From assembly GCA_045110575.1 (NCBI GenBank), contig JBGCGF010000015.1, positions 1-64,000 of the forward strand: 64,000 bases of DNA, read 5' to 3'. Below the pieces are notes generated by a model. It searched no databases and was not told the origin of the DNA. It worked only from the letters and a program-made list of their open reading frames with translations. The stretch's first letter is position 1. Each line of letters begins with the position of its first letter. This document shows, piece by piece, positions 50,739 to 57,910 of the stretch. The DNA is from CALDTK01 sp045110575 (GTDB lineage Bacteria; Bacteroidota; Bacteroidia; Chitinophagales; Saprospiraceae). Position numbers and translations under genes: made by a program.

Positions 50739-51197
50739 ATGCAGCTCCAAGGCCATCATCTCGATCCTATCAGCTTAACCTGAGAACACTCCAAGTCTAA
50801 CATAGCTAGAATACGTGAAGATGAGCACATACTGATACACGACATAGGAGACCCTCGTAATCTAGGGAGGAGAGTTAGAGCGTATAGGAAGCTGACGAAT
50901 GGAGTACTCTACAAGAATAGAGAAATACTGAATAGAGAAGAAGAACTCCAAAGACTGTTCATAAGAGACATAGATAAGTTCCCATTACACATACAGAAGA
51001 AATATTCTAGAGGGTATAGAGAACAGCTAAGGGAAGCAATACGAGAGCATGAAGCACTGACAGGCGAGGCTACGCAATTACCCAAGAGAAAACCTAGTCT
51101 CACAGAGACCATTTACATGTTCCACGAAGAAAGGTTCAATATAAAGAGGGAAACAGCCAAAGCTATAAAAGTAGCCTTGCAAGCGTTTAAGAGGTAG
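50739..51197 (+). CDS. Hypothetical basic protein, last recoded gene (TGA=Gly)
   Basis: 152 residues with a single in-frame TGA near residue 15. Highly charged, with Arg/Lys and Glu clusters (NREEELQRLFIRDIDKF). May bind nucleic acid. It lies between two terminators, so it is likely transcribed on its own. Confidence 0.65.
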
Positions 51198-51229
51198 GTA
51201 TATAGTATGTGCTTCTATTCGTCTCAATA

Positions 51230-51259
51230 CACCTTGCCTGCAAGTGAGGTGTTTTTTTT
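51230..51259 (+). terminator. Intrinsic terminator closing the recoded region
   Basis: CACC-TTGC / GCAA-GGTG stem with a small bulge followed by eight T. It separates the recoded rightward genes from the standard-code genes that follow. Confidence 0.82.
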
Positions 51260-51424
51260 GTATATTTTCAGTCCCCTAATTTTACAGATACCTATTGATA
51301 TTCAGACAGTTCTCACTACTAACTAGTTGTTTTTCATGTATAAATATGGTCCACCATATGTCTCTGAATCGATACGGTTAGAATGTTACTATAAAAGGTT
51401 ACTATTAACTCTTTACAGTAAAAC

Positions 51425-52123
51425 CTACACACTCGCTACTATATTACTACCGTACAACTGGAAGCCATGCAGGTTAGTGAATGGGCTATAGGCAGGGTCT
51501 GCTCTAAGTTTGTTCATCACATTATCTATAGTAGTCTGTTCACTCATGACATGCAGCACGTTAGCATGTCCTCTATACCCGTATTGCTTGCTAGGGTTTC
51601 CGATGTGAAACGCTTTATTGTAGTTGGCTATCTTCTTTACTACGTGATCTGGTTTGTGCGAGTGTTGATACTCTACTACCCACAACCTCTTCTCTGTATG
51701 GATGATAGCGTCAGCTTGTAAGTTACCTTGACCGTAGTCGATCTTTGCCTCATACTCGATACCTTTAATGTCTAATCGTTTCTCTAGTGCTATGATAACG
51801 TCTCTAGTTCTTGCTCTACTCGTAAACAGAAAGTCACTCTGATAATCGACCCTATTCTTTGAGTAGAGTATCCAAGGAAGGTCAGGAAAATTAGTAGAGA
51901 TAAATGAGTGTCCTTTCTTCATTAAGTAATAGACATGATCTCTCTTACGCTCTCCGTCTACGTACTGGAGCAATCCACGCTCTACTAGAGTTTTGCATGC
52001 AGGGTTACAGTTCTGCTTACGGTTTATTCCCGTTATTTCACGTATTTGGGTACTGGTAAGGAACTTGTATCTTGATACAGCACGCAATATCTTTTCTTCT
52101 CTTGATCTTAGTAGTCTACTCAT
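51425..52123 (-). CDS. Replication-relaxation family protein (standard code)
   Basis: 232 residues from the start at 52123 (MSRLLRSREEK). A winged-helix region (RYKFLTSTQIREITGINRK) is followed by the replication-relaxation domain, with YEAKIDYGQGNLQADAIIH and EYQHSHKPDHVVKKIANY. This family is usually found on plasmids and integrative elements beside a mobilisation ATPase, as here. No in-frame TGA; ends in TAG. It may act in element replication or mobilisation. Confidence 0.78.
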   Translation of the reverse strand: MSRLLRSREEKILRAVSRYKFLTSTQIREITGINRKQNCNPACKTLVERGLLQYVDGERKRDHVYYLMKKGHSFISTNFPDLPWILYSKNRVDYQSDFLFTSRARTRDVIIALEKRLDIKGIEYEAKIDYGQGNLQADAIIHTEKRLWVVEYQHSHKPDHVVKKIANYNKAFHIGNPSKQYGYRGHANVLHVMSEQTTIDNVMNKLRADPAYSPFTNLHGFQLYGSNIVASV

Positions 52124-53630
52124 CCCAATCAAACGGTTTAAGTGGTGGATCAACTTCCTCTTCTACAATTGGAGTATAATGATGTTTGTTTTTCATTTCT
52201 TCTACATAGTCCCTTGAAGCGTTGATGTACTTGCCAGTAGATTTGAATAGCTCTAGTTCTCCAACTCCTTGTTTGGCATAGAACTCATAACGGTCAGGAC
52301 TATCTAGTGATTTATCTCCCAGTAAAAAACCTAACTCCTTACTCTCCGATCTTCCAATGAATTTGTGGGTAACAGTATTAACTTCATCCGCTACGTTGTC
52401 GGGAAATCTCCCTTTGAGTATTTGCGATAAACAGACAACGTACCCTCCTCTTGACCTTAATTGTGAAAACATGGTTTGAGCTAGAGGGTAGTTTAGATAG
52501 AAATGAGCCTCATCGAGCACAAGGACAACAGGGTCATTAGTGAACGTAGCACTATTGGGTTTCCTCTTGAGAAGAGCGTTACATAGTCCAGTGAGCATAA
52601 ACGCACAAAACTGATTGTGGGCATCGGGGTCGGGGCCATGGTTCATATCAAAGAGTACTGTCTTTTTAGAGTCGATAATCTCTTTTGTCGAAACTGTTGA
52701 AGATCTACAAGTTAGGGTTGCAAACGTAGGTGACATTATAGCCCCACGTACCTTTCTTAACAGGGATTGTTTACTGGACTGGTGGACGTTCTTAGGGTAA
52801 CGCTGAAAGAAGTCCCTTACTTCGATATTATGCTTGTACTCTCTGCCACGCAGCATCCACTTAGTCTGAATGGGTGTTAGGTCAGTACCGTTTATATCTA
52901 GTATATGTCTAACGTCTCTAAATGTCCCATTGTGAGAGGACACTAACCGTACAATAGGGTTGAATATATCTACTTGAGCGGGCTCGATCTTCTCTTTTAG
53001 GATAGACTCAAAAGCAGACACAGTGTTGTTTACCGCTAGAACACTAGAAGTGTCAATGTCAGCTAAGGGGTTATATGAGAACTTCCTGTCAGAATAGAGT
53101 GAAGTAGAATAGTACCAAATTTCACGGGCCGTACTCTTCCCTAAGTAGTCAACGAGATCACGCTTTATGTCAAAAGCGACCACTGTAGCATTATGAAAAT
53201 CAGGCTCCTTGCATAGATCATTGAGAAACTCAGTAGCAAAAGTAGACTTACCACTTCCCATTGTCCCTCCTATATAGGCATTCAAAAACCCTTCTCGTTT
53301 GAAAGGCACTGGTTGTGGTCTAGTCACCCGTGCATAGAGTTTAGGGAATCGGGACTGAATCATAAGAATGTAGGAGTCTAAAACATCCCCTTGGAATACC
53401 GAAGTATACTGACTCATAGTGAAAATGCCAAGGAAGCCTAACATTACGTTCCCAGCTATATCAGCATCGTCTTTTGGTTTGATTACGGTCAGATACTTCC
53501 ACTCTGCGAAGCTGACAGCCCTACCGTTATTTGGGTAGATTGGCTTTCCAGAGTCATATGACTTTGTATATTGAGCCATGCGCTCTGCAAACTTAACGTT
53601 TGTTGAAGTGTTTGATATACCAAGAAACAT
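52116..53630 (-). CDS. VirD4/HerA-like ATPase (standard code)
   Basis: 504 residues. Walker A is GGTMGSGKSTFATE near residue 125, Walker B is VVLVLDEAHFYL near 365, and CLSQILKGRFPDNV follows as in conjugative coupling ATPases. A start at 53579 (MAQYTKSYD) is also possible and would leave a 56-base divergent promoter gap. It overlaps the relaxation gene. No in-frame TGA. Such pairs transfer or partition plasmids; their role in a prophage is unclear. Confidence 0.82.
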   Translation of the reverse strand: MFLGISNTSTNVKFAERMAQYTKSYDSGKPIYPNNGRAVSFAEWKYLTVIKPKDDADIAGNVMLGFLGIFTMSQYTSVFQGDVLDSYILMIQSRFPKLYARVTRPQPVPFKREGFLNAYIGGTMGSGKSTFATEFLNDLCKEPDFHNATVVAFDIKRDLVDYLGKSTAREIWYYSTSLYSDRKFSYNPLADIDTSSVLAVNNTVSAFESILKEKIEPAQVDIFNPIVRLVSSHNGTFRDVRHILDINGTDLTPIQTKWMLRGREYKHNIEVRDFFQRYPKNVHQSSKQSLLRKVRGAIMSPTFATLTCRSSTVSTKEIIDSKKTVLFDMNHGPDPDAHNQFCAFMLTGLCNALLKRKPNSATFTNDPVVLVLDEAHFYLNYPLAQTMFSQLRSRGGYVVCLSQILKGRFPDNVADEVNTVTHKFIGRSESKELGFLLGDKSLDSPDRYEFYAKQGVGELELFKSTGKYINASRDYVEEMKNKHHYTPIVEEEVDPPLKPFDWDE

Positions 53631-53635
53631 ATGCT

Positions 53636-54661
53636 ATGTCTGATTTCATAAAAGCCGAACAGATACGCCAAGCTAACAAGAATCTCGAAGAGAATAGGCG
53701 TAAGCTGTATGAGGAGCAGAAAGCGAATGATGCCATCTTAGTGAAGGCTCAGGATGCTTTACATGAAGCTAAGAAGGTACAAAACCATAACGCTAACGCG
53801 GAACTCCGAGTTAAGCTCCTACAGGAGATTCAGAAGACTCAGGATGAGGGTAAGCGGTTAAACAATCTATCAGTAGTTGCTAGGCTTGAGCGCATGTTTC
53901 AAGAGTCTACTCATGAAAATAACCAGACTATCCTAGCGATAGATCGAAGTGAGATTGTTCATCAAGCTCGCCTAAACGAGTATGAAGCCAAAGAACTAGG
54001 GCTACAGCAAAAGGCTATCGACTTTGAGCATAAGGTATTAGAGGTAGCAAGAGAATCACTACTCCTAATTCAGCAAAAAACAGAACTAATGGCTGAGAGT
54101 CTAGAGGTTCAGCGCAGAGAGGTTTTTGCTGGCATTGAACATGCAAGACTCGATCAGAGAGAGAGAGAACTGAAATTGATCGAAGGAGGCACTCTGTTAG
54201 CTAAGGAGGAGACTAAGCTAATAGCTCAACAGACTGACATTAATATCCAGAGACAGAATTTCGAGTCCGAATCTCATTACAGACTAGCTCAGTATGAAGG
54301 CCTTATGTGTGGGCTAAGGAATAGACTAACTGTTTTAGAGGTAGAGGAGAACGACCTAGCCAATCAGCGATGGGAGCAGAACCTTCAAGAAGTAAGACAG
54401 CGGGAACTACAAATGATTGGAGCACAGAAAGCTCAGATCGAGTACGGTCTAACAAAACTCAAGAATGAAAAAATGAAGATCTTGATAGAACAAGATGAGC
54501 TTAGTATGGGTATACATGAGGTCAATGACTATCATAAGGACAAATACAAGCGCATGAGTTCAACAATAAATGATCAGGATAGAAAGATCGACCGATACTC
54601 GTCTGTAATGGGCTATGATGAGCTTCAAAAGAGACTAGAGAAAAGCAGAAAAAAAGAATAA
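53636..54661 (+). CDS. Long coiled-coil protein (standard code)
   Basis: 341 residues, almost wholly helical with heptads and Glu/Lys/Gln richness (ALHEAKKVQNHNANAEL; EYEAKELGLQQKAIDFEHK). No in-frame TGA. First gene of a seven-gene rightward operon and divergent from the ATPase. Possibly a scaffold for the membrane proteins that follow. No homology is recognised. Confidence 0.75.
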   Translation: MSDFIKAEQIRQANKNLEENRRKLYEEQKANDAILVKAQDALHEAKKVQNHNANAELRVKLLQEIQKTQDEGKRLNNLSVVARLERMFQESTHENNQTILAIDRSEIVHQARLNEYEAKELGLQQKAIDFEHKVLEVARESLLLIQQKTELMAESLEVQRREVFAGIEHARLDQRERELKLIEGGTLLAKEETKLIAQQTDINIQRQNFESESHYRLAQYEGLMCGLRNRLTVLEVEENDLANQRWEQNLQEVRQRELQMIGAQKAQIEYGLTKLKNEKMKILIEQDELSMGIHEVNDYHKDKYKRMSSTINDQDRKIDRYSSVMGYDELQKRLEKSRKKE

Positions 54662-54663
54662 AA

Positions 54664-54849
54664 ATGGTTAAGAGAATAGCGGTGTTCGTAATAGTGTTAC
54701 TGGTGGTGATATTCTTTACTGTACCTTGGATGGAATGGTTTGCTAACGATGTTTTAGGGCTAGGTATAGATAGACTATGGGCTATGTTCGGAGGCATTGC
54801 TATAATACTTACAATAGCTCTTGTAGGGGTTGCAAAAATAGGGAAATGA
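54664..54849 (+). CDS. Module copy 1: small two-helix membrane protein (standard code)
   Basis: 61 residues with two hydrophobic helices (IAVFVIVLLVVIFFTVPWM; MFGGIAIILTIALVGVAKIG). Ends in TGA within an ATGA overlap with the next start. Similar in layout to the genes at 55035 and 55602. Confidence 0.75.
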   Translation: MVKRIAVFVIVLLVVIFFTVPWMEWFANDVLGLGIDRLWAMFGGIAIILTIALVGVAKIGK

Positions 54850-55022
54850 GTATTAAAGCATTAGGGCGTGGATTACGAAAACTATTCTCGGATGATCCCG
54901 CAGAGAAGCAAAAGGCCCATGAGATATCTACAATTACCCTATTGGAGTTGAAACATAACCTTATCGCTAAAAACAAGGAGTTGAAAAGTGCAACTGACAT
55001 CATTAAAGGACTTAAACTGTAA
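54846..55022 (+). CDS. Module copy 1: small coiled-coil protein (standard code)
   Basis: 58 residues. The start ALGRGLRKLFSDD and the end NKELKSATDIIKGLKL recur in the genes at 55226 and 55796. Start overlaps the preceding TGA, so TGA acts as a stop here. Confidence 0.75.
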   Translation: MSIKALGRGLRKLFSDDPAEKQKAHEISTITLLELKHNLIAKNKELKSATDIIKGLKL

Positions 55023-55034
55023 AAACGAGAGTAT

Positions 55035-55226
55035 ATGGACGGTTGTTTAGGAGTAGTTGTGATCATAGTTCTAATCGTAATAGAGATCTTTGTTGTCCCT
55101 ATTCTAGGAAATTGGATACTAAACGGATGGCTAGAGCTTGGGATAGAAGAGTTCTGGGTAATAGTAATGTCTGAGACCGCTTTTGTTGCTTCAGGAATTC
55201 TTGGACTTTTAGGAGCTTCAGACTAA
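55035..55226 (+). CDS. Module copy 2: small two-helix membrane protein (standard code)
   Basis: 63 residues with two hydrophobic helices, the pattern GNWILNGWLELGIEEFW between them matching the FANDVLGLGIDRLW of copy 1. Ends in TAA overlapping the next ATG. Confidence 0.75.
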   Translation: MDGCLGVVVIIVLIVIEIFVVPILGNWILNGWLELGIEEFWVIVMSETAFVASGILGLLGASD

Positions 55227-55582
55227 TGGGATTACTTAAAAAACTCGGCAGCGGTCTTCGTAACGTCATAGACGAAATAGACGATCTAACTTCACCAAGA
55301 GGAATGGACTACAACTATGTCCAAGAAGAAACCTTTGAAGAGGAGACTCGTCGAAGGATGGATAACGTAGAACGGGTTGCGTTCGAGAACCAGCAACGTA
55401 TAAATCAGCTAGAGAATCTAGTAGACGACCTGTATTCAGAACAGGCTCAATTGGCTCAAAAGCTAAGAGATACTATGCAATTAGGGTCAGAAAAAAAAAT
55501 AAAGAAGGCTAAAGAGAAGCTAAAGAGTAAAAACAAAGAGTATACTTCGGCCGCAGACCTTCTGTCGAAATTGCAGCTATAA
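55226..55582 (+). CDS. Module copy 2: coiled-coil protein (standard code)
   Basis: 118 residues: KKLGSGLRNVIDE at the start, a central FEEETRRRMDNVERVAFENQQ coil and the end SKNKEYTSAADLLSKLQL. The last 25 residues match copies 1 and 3. Confidence 0.75.
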   Translation: MGLLKKLGSGLRNVIDEIDDLTSPRGMDYNYVQEETFEEETRRRMDNVERVAFENQQRINQLENLVDDLYSEQAQLAQKLRDTMQLGSEKKIKKAKEKLKSKNKEYTSAADLLSKLQL

Positions 55583-55601
55583 ACAATCAATAAAGAAATC
55601 T

Positions 55602-55796
55602 ATGGATGATGATACTATACAGAAAGGATGTTGTGCTGTCATTGTAATTGCGGTAGGCTTAGGAGCAGTTCCGTTTGTGGTATCATGGATATGCACAGGC
55701 GTATTGGGAATTGAACCGAACCCCTTTCTACTAATACTAGGGATACTTGTCTATATAGCTATGATAGTCTTCACCCTATTAAGCGCAGCTGACTGA
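55602..55796 (+). CDS. Module copy 3: small membrane protein (standard code)
   Basis: 64 residues with two hydrophobic helices. Ends in TGA in a TGATG overlap with the next start, again showing TGA used as a stop. Confidence 0.72.
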   Translation: MDDDTIQKGCCAVIVIAVGLGAVPFVVSWICTGVLGIEPNPFLLILGILVYIAMIVFTLLSAAD

Positions 55797-56317
55797 TGAA
55801 GACATTTCTCAAGTGGGTAGCTATAGTAGTTGGGTTCTGTATAGGACTGATACTAGCGCCAATTATTGGAAGGGCTATGTTCTTTGAATCTGCTCCAGAT
55901 TTATTGGTTGTAGTGATCTCAGAAATCTTCTACTTCATTTTCTGTTACTCGATATATGCTGACGATAAGGCTAGGTCCATAGAAACTGAAAGTCCTGTAG
56001 AGCCAGATGCAATTCAGGAGGTTACAATAGTTGATAAGACCCCTCTTCAAGAAGTAGAGGTTGAAGGCTTCGAAGATGAGACCAAAAGAAGGATGACCAA
56101 TCTAGAGCAGCATGTAATACAGAACCAAAGAAGATTAAGGAAGTTAGAGGATAGTGTATCTCTACTAAAGGAAGAACAGAAGTCTCTTGCAAGAAAACTC
56201 ATGGGTAGGATCGAATCAGGGTCAGCAACTCAGATCAAATCAGCTAGAGAAGAACTAGAGGATAAAAACAGGGAGATCAAACTAGCGAGGGACATAATCG
56301 CTAAGCTAAAAATATAG
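55796..56317 (+). CDS. Module copy 3: membrane helix and coiled coil in one protein (standard code)
   Basis: 173 residues: two N-terminal membrane helices (KWVAIVVGFCIGLILAPII; VVISEIFYFIFCYSIY), then FEDETKRRMTNLEQHVIQNQR and an end DKNREIKLARDIIAKLKI. The coil matches copy 2 strongly. It shows that the two parts made by separate genes in copies 1 and 2 belong together. Confidence 0.78.
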   Translation: MKTFLKWVAIVVGFCIGLILAPIIGRAMFFESAPDLLVVVISEIFYFIFCYSIYADDKARSIETESPVEPDAIQEVTIVDKTPLQEVEVEGFEDETKRRMTNLEQHVIQNQRRLRKLEDSVSLLKEEQKSLARKLMGRIESGSATQIKSAREELEDKNREIKLARDIIAKLKI

Positions 56318-56353
56318 ACGCAGAGAGCGAGGGGTGATCTACGGGTTGCCCCT

Positions 56354-57487
56354 CTATAAAAGATCAGACACGTCTTGCATATCACCGATAGCAAACTTGC
56401 CTAAGTAATTCTGAGTTGTCAGGATTGATCTATGAGCTAGTAGCTGACTGATCTTTGCAATAGGTACCCCCTTATGTAGTAGCTGAGTAGCGAACGTGAA
56501 CCGCGCCTGATACATAGTGAACTTCTCGATCTTATGCTCTTTTGCAAAGTCCTTGAGTTCGTCGTTGATTTTACGGTTGAAATACCGCAATCGGTGGTAG
56601 CGTTTCTCAGACGTGTCGTGTTTAAGGCTGTAGCATGGTAATATGTACCACTCACTATTTTCAAACGCTGTGAGCAGTTTTCTAGCCTTTTTTCCTATAG
56701 GAACTTGAATAGGGGTGCTTGTCTTTTTACGAGACACACTAACAACCTTTCCCTGTATATCGTCTGGTGTGAGAAGAGCTAAATCTGCGAGGTTCATACC
56801 ACACAGGTAGTAGCTAAGTAACCAAACACGCCTAGCAAGCTCAATAGACTCACTACGCCCTTTGGTAGTCTTGATTATCTCTAAAGCGGTACTTGTTACT
56901 GGACGAGCTTTATGTGTACTCTTGAGGTGTTTGTCAGAGTATCCTTGAGGATTCATACTATTCTTGAAAGGGTAGTATTTAGGGTCAAGTAAACCACGCC
57001 TGATAGCTTCATTCACTACTACTTTCAAATGCCTCATGTAGGATTTAACACCGCCGTTCTTACACCCACCATTTAAGAGGTGTGTTTCATACCCTTTGAT
57101 ATAGGTGTAGTCTATGCTAGATAGAGTAGGGTACTTGTAGTTTTTGAGGCTCTTGAGTAGGTCTCTATTCTTCTGCCACGTAGCTACTCGACCTTGTGAT
57201 AGCAACTCATCCATAATTGAATGAACCAGCTTCTCAAAGTCTTTACTGTCTCCATTCAACACACCAAAGACTGTATCAGGAGTCTTGACAACTAGTGATT
57301 GGATAGCGTTCTCCCACTGAGACAAAAGCAGGTTGTTTGCCTTGTTTTCAGAGTGAAGATGTGTGAAAACACCTCCAACAAACTGTGTATGGAGTGCTGA
57401 AAGTCCTGTCTTACGACGCTTAGTAGACTTATTGAAGCGTACTTGAAGGACTATTGGGTGGGTTGAATCCTTGAGAGTCTTAGACTT
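56354..57487 (-). CDS. int: Tyrosine recombinase integrase (standard code)
   Basis: 377 residues from the start at 57487. An N-terminal arm/SAM-like domain (KTLKDSTHPIVLQVRFNK) and a C-terminal catalytic domain: LARRVWLLSYYLCGMN with Arg I, YQARFTFATQLL with Arg II (the usual His of the HxxR box is Tyr), LLAHRSILTTQNYLGKF with the His and the Tyr nucleophile. No in-frame TGA, TAG stop. It lies beside attR and tRNA-Leu, as expected of the enzyme that made the insertion. Confidence 0.93.
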   Translation of the reverse strand, partial: KSKTLKDSTHPIVLQVRFNKSTKRRKTGLSALHTQFVGGVFTHLHSENKANNLLLSQWENAIQSLVVKTPDTVFGVLNGDSKDFEKLVHSIMDELLSQGRVATWQKNRDLLKSLKNYKYPTLSSIDYTYIKGYETHLLNGGCKNGGVKSYMRHLKVVVNEAIRRGLLDPKYYPFKNSMNPQGYSDKHLKSTHKARPVTSTALEIIKTTKGRSESIELARRVWLLSYYLCGMNLADLALLTPDDIQGKVVSVSRKKTSTPIQVPIGKKARKLLTAFENSEWYILPCYSLKHDTSEKRYHRLRYFNRKINDELKDFAKEHKIEKFTMYQARFTFATQLLHKGVPIAKISQLLAHRSILTTQNYLGKFAIGDMQDVSDLL

Positions 57488-57622
57488 CATCAGGACGAAG
57501 GAATGGATACACGACACGATACAGGTACATTTGCACGCTATGTATCTACTTGATTGTCAGTACAAACAAAAAACCAAGAAGAAACAACGACTTTTAAATG
57601 TCGTCATAACTCCTTGGTTATC

Positions 57623-57675
57623 AGTACCGAAGGTGGGGCTCGAACCCACACTCTCGAAAGAACTGGATTTTGAAT
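57623..57675. other. attR
   Basis: 53 bp identical to attL. It forms the 3' part of the intact tRNA-Leu on the minus strand, so the phage replaces the part of the gene it displaces. Confidence 0.95.
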
Positions 57676-57706
57676 CCAGCGCGTCTACCAGTTCCGCCAC
57701 TTCGGC
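57625..57706 (-). tRNA. tRNA-Leu(CAA)
   Basis: 82-nt cloverleaf on the minus strand: acceptor GCCGAAG/CTTCGGT, D arm with AACTGGTAGAC, anticodon stem CTGGATT-CAA-AATCCAG, a leucine-type long variable arm and T arm GTGGGTTCGAGCCCCAC. CCA is not encoded. The 3' 51 bases come from the phage attP core. Confidence 0.95.
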
Positions 57707-57910
57707 AAGTGATTGGGAAAAAGAATTGTTAAACCCTCTTTCTTAAGGCGCCGCAAAAGTATTCGAATCACCTCAAAGTTGAAAGCGAAATTTTCAGAAA
57801 TATTCCCCACCCGTTAGATTGCAACCTTTGAGGAGCGATATCCTTGTATTTCTGGAGGTCTATTTGCAATCATACTAGGACATCGACCTTCTTCAAGAGC
57901 TATTTTTCGA

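Larger units (their letters stand above)
8052..57675. mobile_element. Complete prophage with TGA=Gly lytic genes, integrated in tRNA-Leu(CAA)
   Basis: The element is bounded by 53-bp direct repeats identical to the 3' part of tRNA-Leu. It carries an integrase next to attR and a full siphophage gene order: replication, terminase, portal, protease, capsid, tail, fibres, lysis. Nearly all lytic genes contain many in-frame TGA codons, which conserved motifs show to be glycine. Genes for integration and likely lysogenic cargo contain no in-frame TGA. The virion and lysis genes appear intact apart from one in-frame TAA at 15956, so the phage may be functional. Confidence 0.95.

Noticed and set aside
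8105..51197. Prophage degraded by many nonsense mutations
   Set aside because: Only TGA interrupts the frames; TAA and TAG are almost absent internally, and TGA sits at conserved glycines, which random decay would not produce.
8191..51197. TGA read as tryptophan (table 4), as in other recoded phages
   Set aside because: It would put Trp in the terminase P-loop, HELGH, GQSN, CxxCG and tape-measure glycines; ordinary TGG Trp codons also occur normally in these genes.
8052..57675. Assembly chimera of a Gracilibacteria phage with a Bacteroidetes contig
   Set aside because: The 53-bp duplicated tRNA end, the integrase next to attR, standard-code T9SS cargo inside the element and reconstitution of the tRNA gene all fit true integration; read-level proof is still lacking.
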